64,000 nucleotides of DNA from Halostagnicola kamekurae. GTDB taxonomy: Archaea; Halobacteriota; Halobacteria; Halobacteriales; Natrialbaceae. Of this stretch, positions 16,506 through 25,422 are shown in pieces. The number at the start of each line of letters is the position of its first letter. Position 1 is the first letter of the stretch. Made by a program: the position numbers and the translations under genes. The notes below the pieces were generated by a model. That model saw only the letters and a program-made list of their open reading frames with translations. It did no database searches and was not told the origin of the DNA. The DNA is taken from the NCBI RefSeq assembly GCF_900116205.1, contig NZ_FOZS01000002.1, positions 310,001-374,000 on the forward strand. Reading direction: 5' to 3'.

Positions 16506-16868
16506 ATGGTTGTTGTCAGTACAATACAGACACGGAAGGATATCGCTTGGTGGATTTTTGCGGCAGGTTGTGCTGTAATTCTTGGAGTTTCCTCTTTATC
16601 TCTCTCGACTACTCTATCGTACAGTGTCATACGCATCTCTGGAGTGCTGTCTATTCTGTTTGGAATCGTATTAGGTACGGCAGCGCTATCAACTGATAAT
16701 GGCTTTCTAAGATCATTTATGGTTATTTCAGTTGTTATCTCTGTGAGCCTGGTTCGTCCAGCATACCCAGCTATTTCTGTCCCGATCTCATTTGCCACAA
16801 TCGGATTTGGGTTTGGAATTTTGATAGCTATATTACTAGCATATCGCACACAAACCTCCTATGAATAA
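16506..16868 (+). CDS. Small A/T-rich membrane protein, unknown function
   Basis: A 120-residue protein with four hydrophobic segments (near residues 13-32, 39-60, 67-85 and 91-112) and a short polar tail. The region is much richer in A/T than the rest of the window, and the opposite strand is also open over the same span, so the coding strand is not certain. The plus-strand version has a membrane-protein pattern and is preferred. Confidence 0.45.
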   Translation: MVVVSTIQTRKDIAWWIFAAGCAVILGVSSLSLSTTLSYSVIRISGVLSILFGIVLGTAALSTDNGFLRSFMVISVVISVSLVRPAYPAISVPISFATIGFGFGILIAILLAYRTQTSYE

Positions 16869-16933
16869 TATCAACTATCTATCGTGTGTTTGGCCGTGTG
16901 AAAAGTTGTAGCACTTCACTGGAATTCCCGACG

Positions 16934-17476
16934 TTACATCGGCATACCGCCACTGTTCCCGTCTCCCTCCGCGGCCTGCTGGCCTCGGCTCTGGGCGTTC
17001 TCGAGCAACGTTGCAGCCTCACCCTCGTACTCGTAGCCGGGGACGATGCCCTGAGCGTAGGTTCCCTCGACGTACTCGAGCAGCGTTTTGGCGTCCTCGA
17101 TTCCCTCCGCGGCGTCCCAGGCGACGTACTCGAGGATCACGCGGACTTCGTCGGAATCGCGCTCGAGCACGGGTTCGTCGTGGGTGCTCGTGTGAGCCAG
17201 CGAGAAGGTGTCCTCGAGCCGGCGTTCGAGGGTTTCGAACCAACCGTCTTCGACGACCTGCTCGACGGTGGGACCGGTGTCGGCGGTGGCAGCCGAAAGC
17301 GTCGGCAGCGTGATCGTGACGCGGAACTCGCCGTCCCGTTTCCCCTCCCCTTCGTCCGCGGTCACGGTCGTCTCGAAGACAGTCGTCTCGAGGTCGTAGC
17401 CTGTGTCATCCTCTCGCGGTGTGAACGCGTCGTGGGACTCGAGTTCGCGCTCGACTGCTGCGGGCTGGTCGGTCAT
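16934..17476 (-). CDS. Haloarchaeal DUF5813-like protein
   Basis: A 180-residue soluble acidic protein. From memory it resembles the haloarchaeal DUF5813 family: FETTVTADEGEGKRDGEFRVT, VEQVVEDGWFETLERRLEDTF, VILEYVAWDAAEGIEDAKTL and GTYAQGIVPGYEY. No catalytic motif or membrane segment is seen. The glycine/glutamine-rich end (GNSGGMPM) is probably disordered. Function unknown. Confidence 0.75.
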   Translation of the reverse strand: MTDQPAAVERELESHDAFTPREDDTGYDLETTVFETTVTADEGEGKRDGEFRVTITLPTLSAATADTGPTVEQVVEDGWFETLERRLEDTFSLAHTSTHDEPVLERDSDEVRVILEYVAWDAAEGIEDAKTLLEYVEGTYAQGIVPGYEYEGEAATLLENAQSRGQQAAEGDGNSGGMPM

Positions 17477-17674
17477 TACCCGGACAAGGGCCGGGTCGAA
17501 AAAGGGTGTTACGCTGGCGTCCCGGACGATGCCGACCGCGTCGAACGAACCGTCACACGATCCGAACTGTTCAGGCCCGTTTCGGACCGTTTGGACCGTT
17601 TCTGATCGAAAGGGCGCGTTTCTCAGCCCGAACGCGCTCCATAACTACAACCGACGTTGTCATCTGTCGGTGCC

Positions 17675-17833
17675 ATGAGTCTTGATAGGTCTGAAGCGGA
17701 ACGTCGTCGATTTGCACGGTTGCTCGGTATCGACGACGAAGCGGGCTCTGGACTACCAATCGGTTCGCGAGCCGAAAACGAGACGCAGGAAAGCGATACG
17801 TCCGTTTCGAAACCGAAACGAACCGCGGAGTAA
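17675..17833 (+). CDS. Small charged protein of 52 residues
   Basis: The frame runs from ATG at 17675 to TAA at 17833: MSLDRSEAERRRFARLLGID, then a polar, acidic region ending PKRTAE. The N-terminal half is a probable amphipathic helix rich in Arg and Glu. It ends one base before the stop of the convergent gene at 17835. The composition is acidic enough to be a real haloarchaeal small protein, but no family is recognised. Confidence 0.45.
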   Translation: MSLDRSEAERRRFARLLGIDDEAGSGLPIGSRAENETQESDTSVSKPKRTAE

Positions 17834-17834
17834 C

Positions 17835-18224
17835 TCAGTCGAGCGCCCGCTCCGCGAGGTACGTACGCAGCGCGGTCGCGACTTCTTCGAAGTCCTTGAC
17901 GGTGAGCCCGTCGGTGGTGACCAGCACGCCCTCGCGGTCGTTTGTCACCCTGATGAGAAAGCCGTTGTCGAAGACCCGAATCGTGTAATTGTAGTCGCCG
18001 AGTTCGGACCCGTCGTAGGCGGTCTGGGCGGTCGTGAAGCCGCGCCACTCGTGGCCGATGAACGTCGAGAGGTCCGCATCGCGCTCGAGGTCGTCGCGGA
18101 GGTAGAGCTGCTCGTAGTCGTCTCTCGTGAAGTAGGTGACCGAACGCAAGCTATCGCCGATGGCTGTCCGGGCGGTCGTGACGATCTGGTTCGACGTGTC
18201 GGACGTGAGTAGCCCTGTGGCCAT
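17835..18224 (-). CDS. Conserved haloarchaeal protein (DUF7522-like)
   Basis: A 129-residue protein with SLRSVTYFTRDDYEQLYLRDDL, FIGHEWRGFTTAQTAY and a C-terminal sensor-like alpha/beta segment NYTIRVFDNGFLIRVTNDREG. From memory this matches a widespread haloarchaeal family of unknown function. An upstream in-frame ATG at 18248 adds eight residues. I prefer MATGLLTSD at 18224. Confidence 0.7.
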   Translation of the reverse strand: MATGLLTSDTSNQIVTTARTAIGDSLRSVTYFTRDDYEQLYLRDDLERDADLSTFIGHEWRGFTTAQTAYDGSELGDYNYTIRVFDNGFLIRVTNDREGVLVTTDGLTVKDFEEVATALRTYLAERALD

Positions 18225-18329
18225 ATCAGGGGGGTAGGTCTCCGTCACCTTAATGACGGTGGCTTTCCGCGGCCAAGTGATCGATCCCGGTGGTTATTTC
18301 CGGTCGAATAGAACGCAGCTTCTCGCCAG

Positions 18330-19616
18330 TTAGGCCTGCTCGATCGCCTGATCGAGGTCCGCGATCACGTCCTCGACGTCTTCGATGCCGACCGAGAGCC
18401 GAACGAGGTCGTCGGTGACCCCGCCCGACAGTTTCTCCTCCTCGGTGAGCTGCTGGTGGGTCGTACTCGCCGGGTGGATGATCAGCGTCTTCGCGTCGCC
18501 GACGTTCGCCAGCAGACTCGTGAGATCGACCTCGTTACAGACCGTCTCGGCCGCGTCGTAGCCGCCTTCGACGCCGAACGTTATCATTCCGCCGTAGCCC
18601 CCATCGAGGTACTTCTCGGCGTTTTCGTGGGTCTCGTGGCTCTCGAGACCGGGGTAGTTGACCCACGAAATCTTGTCGTGATCCTCGAGGTACTCGGCGA
18701 CGATCTGGGCGTTCTCGGAGTGTTTCTCCATCCGCAGGGGCAGCGACTCGAGTTTCTGAAGCGTGACCCAGGCGTCGAACGGCGACTGCTGGTTGCCCAG
18801 ATCTCGCAGTCCGCGAGTGCGCGCGGCAATGGCGAACGCCTGCTCGCCGAACGTCTCGTGGAAGTTGATCCCGTGGTAGGCCGGGTTCGGTTCGGTGAGT
18901 TCGGGGTAGTCGCCCTCGTCCCAGGGGAAGCTGCCGCCGTCGACGAGGATACCGCCGACCGTCGAGCCGGAGCCGGTGAGCCACTTCGTCGTCGAGTTCC
19001 AGACCAGGTCCGCGCCGTGGTCTAAGGGCCGACAGAGGTGGGGCGTCGCGAAGGTGTTGTCGACGAACAGCGGTACGTCGTGTTCGTGGGCGATCTCCGC
19101 GACCCGTTCGATGTCGGGCGTGACCAGCGCCGGGTTCCCGATCGTCTCGAGGTGGACGAACGCGGTGTCGTCGTCGATGGCCTCCTCGTAGGCGTCGTAG
19201 TCGAGCGTATCGACGAACTTCGTCTCGATGCCGCGCTTTGCGACGGTGTGGGTGAGGTAGGTGTAGGTGCCGCCGTAGAGTGCCGACGCGGAGACGATGT
19301 TGTCGCCGACCTCGGCGAGGATGAACGTTGCGAGGTCGAAGGCGGCCATCCCGGACGCGGTCGCGAGCGCGCCGACGCCGCCCTCGAGCGTCGCGATGCG
19401 CTCTTCTAACATCGCGTTCGTCGGGTTCATGATCCGCGAGTAGATGTTGCCGAACTCCTCGAGTCCGAACAGGTTTGCGGCGTGTTCGGTGTCATCGAAG
19501 ACGTAGGACGTCGTTTGGTAGATCGGTGGTGCTCTGGCCCCCGTCGTCGGGTCCGGTTCCTGACCAGCGTGGACACTGTTCGTGGCGAAGCGGTGATTCG
19601 GTTGCTCGTCGCTCAT
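18330..19616 (-). CDS. metY: O-acetylhomoserine sulfhydrylase (PLP enzyme)
   Basis: A 428-residue Cys/Met-metabolism PLP enzyme that would convert O-acetylhomoserine plus sulfide to homocysteine, or use methanethiol to make methionine. It starts with the family pattern FATNSVHAGQEPDPTTGARA. It has YSRIMNPTNAMLEERIA and GMAAFDLA, and the PLP lysine is K211 in NSTTKWLTGSGSTVGG. SLLANVGDAKTLIIHPASTTH near the end is characteristic of the metY branch. The acetyltransferase gene metX that often accompanies it is not next to it here. Confidence 0.92.
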   Translation of the reverse strand: MSDEQPNHRFATNSVHAGQEPDPTTGARAPPIYQTTSYVFDDTEHAANLFGLEEFGNIYSRIMNPTNAMLEERIATLEGGVGALATASGMAAFDLATFILAEVGDNIVSASALYGGTYTYLTHTVAKRGIETKFVDTLDYDAYEEAIDDDTAFVHLETIGNPALVTPDIERVAEIAHEHDVPLFVDNTFATPHLCRPLDHGADLVWNSTTKWLTGSGSTVGGILVDGGSFPWDEGDYPELTEPNPAYHGINFHETFGEQAFAIAARTRGLRDLGNQQSPFDAWVTLQKLESLPLRMEKHSENAQIVAEYLEDHDKISWVNYPGLESHETHENAEKYLDGGYGGMITFGVEGGYDAAETVCNEVDLTSLLANVGDAKTLIIHPASTTHQQLTEEEKLSGGVTDDLVRLSVGIEDVEDVIADLDQAIEQA

Positions 19617-19656
19617 GTACGCGAACGGATGATCGGTACCGTAGTAAAAGTATCCG

Positions 19657-19869
19657 CTATCCGAGGATACAGAGATCGGCGAGGGTGGTCATCAGAACGC
19701 CGGCTTCCGAGAGTGGTGTGTCGCCGTTCAGAATGGCGCTGTCGCCGTTCCAAGTGATACTGCCGCCGCTTTTCGAGCGACGCCATCGATCGAACCGCGA
19801 GTCGACGGTCAGACGGTCGCTGTTCGAAAGCCAACTGCGGTCGTGGATCCGATCGACGCCTCCCTTCAC
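19657..19869 (-). CDS. Possible small protein coupled to the upstream membrane peptide
   Basis: A 70-residue frame starting at GTG 19869, whose first bases overlap the TGA of the 56-residue gene (GTGA). The sequence contains SGGSITWNGDSAILNGD, then LSEAGVLMTTLADLCILG. It has fairly high third-position G/C. The overlap is what coupled haloarchaeal genes show, but the frame is short and no family is recognised, so it may be chance. Confidence 0.35.
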   Translation of the reverse strand: MKGGVDRIHDRSWLSNSDRLTVDSRFDRWRRSKSGGSITWNGDSAILNGDTPLSEAGVLMTTLADLCILG

Positions 19870-20036
19870 AGCAGTCCCATCGCGACGAGGCCGGCGAGGG
19901 GTTCCCGAAGCAACAACAGGAGGACGCCTGCGGCCACGACGACGACGACCCAGCCGAACATGATGTACATCGCTTTGCGGACGAAGTCTTCGTCTTCGTC
20001 CACCATGAGTGAGCCCTGCGATTCCTGATTAGACAT
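19866..20036 (-). CDS. Single-pass membrane peptide of 56 residues
   Basis: The protein reads MSNQESQGSLMVDEDEDFVR, then one strong hydrophobic helix (about residues 22-42, with VVVVVAAGVLLLLL), and ends in a short basic and hydrophobic tail. The acidic N-terminus before a single anchor fits a small membrane subunit. The frame is open to 20150, but the upstream part lacks acidic bias. Function unknown. Confidence 0.6.
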   Translation of the reverse strand: MSNQESQGSLMVDEDEDFVRKAMYIMFGWVVVVVAAGVLLLLLREPLAGLVAMGLL

Positions 20037-20173
20037 GGCCGTGACTTTCGACTCGGCTACTATAATATTACGTGATCCGTCCTTCGCGCTACTCGTTCTC
20101 TTCGCCCGATTCGATCCGGCCCCGACGCGTTCGACCGGAGCGCCTTTCATCGTTCGGTGCCCGCCACTCGAGC

Positions 20174-20641
20174 ATGGAAACGACGCGCCACTTCACCGTG
20201 ACGCTCTACATCGTCAACGACGGGGCGACGGCGCTTCACGCGCACGACAAGCTCGGGAAACGAATCCCGCCCGGCGGCCACATCGACCGCGACGAACTGC
20301 CACACGAGGCGGCGATCCGGGAGTGTCGCGAGGAAACCGGCCTCGAGGCGTCGATCCCGCGAGTTCAGGACTCACTCGAGAGCGACGCGGGACGGAGCCT
20401 TCCACAACCTCGTCGGCAGATGCTCTACGACGTCGACGTCTACGACGGCGCCGTCGGTCACCAGCACATCGATCACGTCTACTTCGGCTCCGTGCCGAGC
20501 CGCGAAATCGATCCGGGTCCGGGCGAGGCCGGTGTCGACGCGTGGGCCTGGTACGCGCCCGACGAACTCCGGGCGAGCGACCTCGACGCCGACGTGATCG
20601 AACTCGGCTGTGCGGCGATCGACGCGGTTGCCCAGCGCTGA
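20174..20641 (+). CDS. NUDIX hydrolase
   Basis: A 155-residue protein with a complete NUDIX box: GGHIDRDELPHEAAIRECRE followed by ETGLEA, with the G-x5-E-x7-REUxEExGU spacing and its metal-binding glutamates. It would cleave a nucleoside diphosphate linked to another moiety; the substrate is unknown. The start METTRHFTVTLYIVND is the first beta strand. The longer frame from 20072 lacks coding character. C-terminal helices (YAPDELRASDLDADVIELG) complete the fold. Confidence 0.88.
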   Translation: METTRHFTVTLYIVNDGATALHAHDKLGKRIPPGGHIDRDELPHEAAIRECREETGLEASIPRVQDSLESDAGRSLPQPRRQMLYDVDVYDGAVGHQHIDHVYFGSVPSREIDPGPGEAGVDAWAWYAPDELRASDLDADVIELGCAAIDAVAQR

Positions 20642-20686
20642 GACGGACCGCCGCGCGCTCTCAGCGGCCCGGTTCGTCGGGGTGAA

Positions 20687-22204
20687 CTACTCGAGCAAGC
20701 TCTCGCCGGTCATCTCTGGGGGCTGCTCGATGCCGATCAACTCGAGCATCGTCGGGGCGATGTCCGCGAGAGTACCGCCGTCGCGGACCTGTCGGCCGCC
20801 GTCGGTGCCGTCGGAAGCAACGTACACGAACGGCACGAGGTTATACGTGTGCGCCGTGTGCGGGCGCTCTTCGGTTCCCATGTCGTCGGCGTTGCCGTGA
20901 TCGGCGGTGATGAGGACGTGGGCCCCGTGATCCTCGAGCGTGTCGACGAGCCGTCCGAGTTCGAAATCGACGGCTTCGACCGCTTCGACGGCGGCGCGGT
21001 AGTCGCCCGTGTGACCCACCATGTCCGGATTGGCGTAGTTGAGCACGAGCACGTCCGGATCTTCGCGTCGAATCGTCTCGATCGCGGTGTCGGTCACCTC
21101 GGGGGCGCTCATCTCCGGTTGCTGGTCGTAGGTCGGGACGTCCGGACTCTCGACGATCTCCCGGTGTTCGCCGTCGAACTCGACCTCGCGACCACCGTTC
21201 AGGAAGTAGGTGACGTGGGCGTACTTCTCGGACTCGGCCATGCGAAGCTGACTCATCCCCGCGTCAGCGAGCACCTCGCCCAGCACCTGTTCGGGCTGGT
21301 TCGGCGGGAACGCGATGGGCTGATCGAACGTCTCGTCGTACTCGGTCATCGTCACCAGTTCGATGTCCGGCGGACTCGTCTCGAACTCCCACTCGGGCCG
21401 AATATCGGCGAGCATCCGCGTAAGCTGTCTCGCCCGGTCGGATCGGAAGTTGAACCAGACGACCGAATCGCCGTCCTCAAGCGCCGGCTCACCCGAAATG
21501 ACCGTCGGCTCGACGAACTCGTCGGTCTCTCCGCGGTCGTAGGACGATTCGACGGCGTCGACCGCCGACTCGGCTTCGTATTCCGCCTCGCGGGAGACGA
21601 TGGCGTCGTAGGCGCGTTTCGTTCGGTCCCAGTTCTGGTCGCGATCCATCGCGTAGTACCGCCCCGAGACCGTCGCCACGTCGCCCGTCCCGTGGGTGTC
21701 GATGGCCTCCTCGAGCGCCGTCAGATACCCCTTGCCGCCGGTCGGAGACGTGTCCCGGCCGTCGGTGATCGCGTGGGTGACGGCCTCGACGTCACGGTCC
21801 GCGGCGAGTTCGATCAGCGCGTGGAGGTGCTCCTGATCGGAGTGGACCCCGCCGTCGCTGACGAGGCCGAGAAAGTGCACCCGGCCGTCGTTCTCGCGGG
21901 CGTGGTCGAACGCCGCGTTGATCGCGTCGTTCTCGCGGAACGAGCCGTCGTCGATGGCGTCCGAGATCCGGGTGTACTCCTGGTAGACGACCCGGCCCGC
22001 GCCGATGTTCAGGTGGCCGACCTCGCTGTTTCCCATCTGTCCGTCGGGCAGGCCGACGCGCCGGCCGGCGACCTCGAGGCTGCCCGACGCGCCCGTTCTC
22101 GAGAGCCGATCGAAGACCGGCGTGTGGGCTGCCTCGACTGCGTTTCGTCCGCCGTCGTCATCACCGAGTCCCCAACCGTCGAGGACGATCAGTGCCGCGT
22201 TCAT
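20687..22204 (-). CDS. gpmI: 2,3-bisphosphoglycerate-independent phosphoglycerate mutase
   Basis: A 505-residue GpmI that interconverts 3- and 2-phosphoglycerate in glycolysis and gluconeogenesis. It starts MNAALIVLDGWGLGDDD. It has the phosphorylated serine S60 in MGNSEVGHLNIG, DGRDTSPTGGKGYL, SGRYYAMDRDQNWDR, and the metal-site sequences NYANPDMVGHTGD and TADHGNADDM near the C-terminus. Length is normal for the bacterial-type enzyme, which haloarchaea use. ATG at 22204 is preferred over 22216, with a weak TATA-like element at 22229-22236. Confidence 0.95.
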   Translation of the reverse strand: MNAALIVLDGWGLGDDDGGRNAVEAAHTPVFDRLSRTGASGSLEVAGRRVGLPDGQMGNSEVGHLNIGAGRVVYQEYTRISDAIDDGSFRENDAINAAFDHARENDGRVHFLGLVSDGGVHSDQEHLHALIELAADRDVEAVTHAITDGRDTSPTGGKGYLTALEEAIDTHGTGDVATVSGRYYAMDRDQNWDRTKRAYDAIVSREAEYEAESAVDAVESSYDRGETDEFVEPTVISGEPALEDGDSVVWFNFRSDRARQLTRMLADIRPEWEFETSPPDIELVTMTEYDETFDQPIAFPPNQPEQVLGEVLADAGMSQLRMAESEKYAHVTYFLNGGREVEFDGEHREIVESPDVPTYDQQPEMSAPEVTDTAIETIRREDPDVLVLNYANPDMVGHTGDYRAAVEAVEAVDFELGRLVDTLEDHGAHVLITADHGNADDMGTEERPHTAHTYNLVPFVYVASDGTDGGRQVRDGGTLADIAPTMLELIGIEQPPEMTGESLLE

Positions 22205-22781
22205 GTGCGAGTCCAACGGGTCCCGCCGTATCTAGCTGTCGCTCACGTCGGGATGGGAGTCGCTCGAGCGCGACATTCGAGGATTTGTAACAATGTACCT
22301 CGATAGGATGTATTTACCAGAATTGCCTATGAAAACGCGATAAGTACAGCAACCTCTTTTGCCGGGGTCCTCCCTCGTTCGTTTCACTCACTCGGTCGAA
22401 CCCCGGCAAAACCCGTTGATGCCAAAAGGCCGCCGTCGCGGGATTTCACCCTGCTCCGGCGGGGAACCGCTCGCTTCGCTCGCGGATGCTCGGTATCTTT
22501 CCCAGCGTTCCATTTGCATCTGTAGTTGCCGTTCAGTATAGGAGATACAGGTACTGTTGTATTATGGAATTATTTTCCGTCTTTAATTAGGTACGGGAAA
22601 CAGAACTACGGTGCCGACGGCGCACATGCGAAAACTGCTAGGAGGAGTGGGAATATATCGAGCTCCCTCAGAAATTGTCTGTTCGGATATTCCATACTCA
22701 AACTTGAATCCCCTTGGTTGTTGGGGTACATTTTGCAGTATTGACACCTCTTTTTCCTCTGGGTGCAGAGGATATGAACGC
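22205..22781. other. Long A/T-richer intergenic stretch
   Basis: About 577 bases without a supported gene. The right half (22520-22780) is A/T-rich and full of stops. The middle has a 12-bp perfect inverted repeat (listed separately) and the palindromic block GCTCGCTTCGCTCGCGG. The reading frame of the next gene is open back to 22611, but that part has no halophilic codon or residue bias. It may be a decayed insertion site. Confidence 0.5.
22357..22411. repeat. Inverted repeat with 12-bp perfect arms
   Basis: TTTTGCCGGGGT (22357-22368) and ACCCCGGCAAAA (22400-22411) are exact reverse complements around a 31-base spacer that contains GTTTCACTCACTCGG. Similar CACTCACTCGG-containing elements occur between genes in haloarchaea as I remember. 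It is followed by a stretch rich in short palindromes. No transposase is adjacent. Confidence 0.6.
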
Positions 22782-23411
22782 ATGCAACAAATTAGTGAAG
22801 TCCACTTTACGACTCACGGCAAGACGGAAAACCGGCAACTCATCGACCGATACATCTTAGACGCAGTCGAGAGACTCCCGCAGCAGGGATTCTGCGATCA
22901 CGCGGCGTTCATTCCCTTGACACACGACGCGGTCGATGGCGGCAACGTCTGGATCACGGTTGCAGGCGACATGGAAACTCTCGTCGACCACGAGTCCGAG
23001 GACTGGGACGACCTCGTCAAGGAGGGGCTCGTGTCGGAATGGGACGTGACCGAGGTGACGGAGGACTGGTACGAGATTGCAGGGGAGCAGGGTGGAGAGT
23101 TACTATTCCAACTCCATCGCGTTGCGAATCAGGCGACTAAGGTCGCTTTCGAGGAATTCGAGACCCCACCAGCGCCAGTTGACTCCTATCCAGCAGAGGA
23201 TGCAAAACACCCGGTCGGGTGGTGGATGGTGCTTGACACTATAGCGGCGCACCAAGAGTACACCTTCGAAGAAAGAGTGGAGGCATTCTTGTATGGGATT
23301 CGGCACAAGTATGAGGATGTTTCTAAGTTGGAATCACCCGAGAAGGCGGCCCAGCAGATCGATGAGTGCATTCAATCACTCGAAACGTTCCGAAACGAGA
23401 TCCAAGACTGA
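22782..23411 (+). CDS. Unknown protein, possibly acquired
   Basis: A 209-residue soluble acidic protein (MQQISEVHFTTHGKTENRQL; LDAVERLPQQGFCDHAAFIP; DTIAAHQEYTFEERVEAFLYG; a helical C-terminus with EKAAQQIDECIQSLETF). Third-position G/C is lower than in core genes, and it sits after an A/T-rich gap. No recognised domain or motif. The start is chosen where the halophilic residue bias begins. Confidence 0.6.
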   Translation: MQQISEVHFTTHGKTENRQLIDRYILDAVERLPQQGFCDHAAFIPLTHDAVDGGNVWITVAGDMETLVDHESEDWDDLVKEGLVSEWDVTEVTEDWYEIAGEQGGELLFQLHRVANQATKVAFEEFETPPAPVDSYPAEDAKHPVGWWMVLDTIAAHQEYTFEERVEAFLYGIRHKYEDVSKLESPEKAAQQIDECIQSLETFRNEIQD

Positions 23412-23501
23412 CGAAATCATCGCGGTAACAACGGCATCTCGATGTACGTCCAGCTGATCGCCAATTCGCTCTTAGCGATCATCGATATATCAGATTTGAA
23501 G

Positions 23502-23756
23502 CTATTCGTGTTCGTACTCAGCGCCGCAGTCGCCACAGACGGTGCCGTGGCCCGGCTTGCTTCGCTGGGCGAACACCGCGCCGCAGTCGGGACAGATCAT
23601 AAAGAGTCGGTGTTCGGGCGGAACGCCCGCCTCGAACTCCATCCGGACCCACGCGTCGGGGTTTTCCTCGTCGCGGATGGTCACGCCGTTTTCCGTGCGG
23701 TGCCAGTTGATCGGTTGGGTCTCCGAATCGGCGGTCCGAATTCCTCGCTTGGACAT
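23502..23756 (-). CDS. Small zinc-ribbon protein (DUF7567-like)
   Basis: An 84-residue protein starting MSKRGIRTADSETQPINWH. It ends with a two-knuckle zinc ribbon: MICPDCGAVFAQRSKPGHG then TVCGDCGAEYEHE, which gives four cysteines as CPxC and CGxC. Before it, GVTIRDEENPDAWVRMEF is the conserved core. Small zinc proteins of this kind are frequent in haloarchaea and mostly uncharacterised. The frame is open to 23954; a start at 23786 (MIGRRLPEYP) is possible. Confidence 0.75.
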   Translation of the reverse strand: MSKRGIRTADSETQPINWHRTENGVTIRDEENPDAWVRMEFEAGVPPEHRLFMICPDCGAVFAQRSKPGHGTVCGDCGAEYEHE

Positions 23757-23922
23757 CGGGTATTCGGGTAGTCGACGCCCAATCATATACGTTTTCTGAT
23801 AATTATTTACCCGGTCTCGAGTGAACCGCTCGAGCGCGCCGTGAGTTTCGTGGGCGACTCGAGCCGACGGACGGGTCGGTCCGATCGCGGGATTTTTGCG
23901 GGTGGGGTCGGTGGAGTCGGTC

Positions 23923-25212
23923 ATGACGCTCGATCCGGTCCACTTCGACGGCATCGCGCGACTCGCGCGGCGGATCGACCACGGTGCCGACGAGCGGGAC
24001 CACCGGGAGTTCGCCGAGACGGTCTGGGAGTCGTTTCTGGATCCACTCGCCTACGACGGCCGGACGATTCTCGAGCCGATCGGCGAGCGGCGAAAGCGAC
24101 TCGTCGACTGCGAGGACGTCGCGCTCTGCGAGCGGCCGTTTCCGACCCAGCACGGCCTCGACGCCGGGACGATCAACCCGACGACGTTCAAAAACGGGCT
24201 GGTCATCGACATTGCACAGGCCGCGATGAGCACGACCCCGAGCGACCTCGACTTACACCGCTCGCGAACCGTCGTCGCGACGGTCCACTCGAACGACGAG
24301 ACTGCGCGGGTCGACGATCGATGGGACGCCTTCGACGAGGGGTACAGTCGCTCGCGAGCCGTGAAGGTGCCGCCGCTGCCCCGGTTCGCGGAGGGCGTCG
24401 TCCACGCGCTCGCGCTGTATCTCGCCGAGAGCGAACACGCCCGCGAACACGCCGACGACGTCTCCGATCTGCTCGTTCTGGACGGACCGCTCTACCCTCG
24501 CGGACTGCTTCGATGGGCCGACCAGCACCCCGATCTCGCCGATTTCCTGCTCGAGGATCCGCGCCCGGAGACGGTCCTCGAGAACTACGTTCGGCTGGTC
24601 GAGCGCTTCTGTGAGCGGGGCGTTCCCCTGATCGGGTTCGTCAAGAACCCCGCGACGCGCGTCATAACCCGGACGCTCAAACGAAAGAAGCGAACGGAAG
24701 GAGACGTGGGAATCGACGTTCCCTGGGCCGACGACTCCGCGATGTTCACCCGGATCTTAGAGCGCGGGGAGTACGTCGACGACGTCGACGGCGAGCGCTG
24801 GGAGCGAGACACCTCCGCGCTGACCTACACCAACTGGTTCCGGTCTCGAGGCGGCGTCGATCGGCCGCTGTCGGTCGAGGGCGACGCGCTCGGCGTCGAG
24901 CGAAAGCGAGACCTCGAGAGCTACGAGGTGACGTTTTTCGTCCTCTACGATCCGCGCGATGACCTGCTCTACCGAGTCGAAGCGCCCTACGCCTTCACCC
25001 GCGATCCGGACCTTCGCGAACGGCTGACGACGCACGTGCTCCAGAACGTGGCGATCGCCCACGGCCCGCCGACGATCATCGAGAAGGCGGACGAACTGGC
25101 CCGAATTAGCAATCCGGAGAAGCGCTCGCTCCGCGAGAGTTTAGAGGACAGTTTCGACACGACGCGGGACCGGACCTACGACAATCACCGGTGGGGCGAG
25201 GATCTGGTCTGA
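23923..25212 (+). CDS. nurA: NurA-domain 5'-3' nuclease
   Basis: A 429-residue protein resembling the haloarchaeal NurA nuclease, which with the HerA translocase resects DNA ends for recombination. It has the NurA-like FKNGLVIDIAQAAMS strand, VVATVHSN, the VLDGPLYPRGL acidic site and, later, LIGFVKNPATRVITRTLKR. The C-terminal half has PWADDSAMFTRIL, FFVLYDPRDD and VLQNVAIAHGPP. The acidic residues needed for Mn-dependent cleavage appear present (D in VIDIAQ and DGPLY). herA lies 2.3 kb downstream on the same strand, so the pair is split by three genes. ATG at 23923 fits the family start. Confidence 0.82.
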   Translation: MTLDPVHFDGIARLARRIDHGADERDHREFAETVWESFLDPLAYDGRTILEPIGERRKRLVDCEDVALCERPFPTQHGLDAGTINPTTFKNGLVIDIAQAAMSTTPSDLDLHRSRTVVATVHSNDETARVDDRWDAFDEGYSRSRAVKVPPLPRFAEGVVHALALYLAESEHAREHADDVSDLLVLDGPLYPRGLLRWADQHPDLADFLLEDPRPETVLENYVRLVERFCERGVPLIGFVKNPATRVITRTLKRKKRTEGDVGIDVPWADDSAMFTRILERGEYVDDVDGERWERDTSALTYTNWFRSRGGVDRPLSVEGDALGVERKRDLESYEVTFFVLYDPRDDLLYRVEAPYAFTRDPDLRERLTTHVLQNVAIAHGPPTIIEKADELARISNPEKRSLRESLEDSFDTTRDRTYDNHRWGEDLV

Positions 25213-25422
25213 CCGGCCGTCGCGAACGGCGCTCGCTCACCGTCCTCGAGACGCACCCTATCATCCAAACCTGTCAGGTATTCATCCCACAGTAAACGTC
25301 TCGAGACTCCCTCTCAAACCGCGGAGCGAAGACGACAAGACGACTGGCGTGTAACGAGTTAGTAGGATCGTCCGTCCGGTATTTACACTTGCGAACGGTG
25401 CCCGAAACCAATCTGACAGGAC

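Noticed and set aside
22390-22412. Possible tRNA 3'-end or attachment site (GGTCGAACCCCGGC)
   Set aside because: It forms a perfect inverted repeat with upstream sequence rather than a T-arm, and no integrase is nearby.
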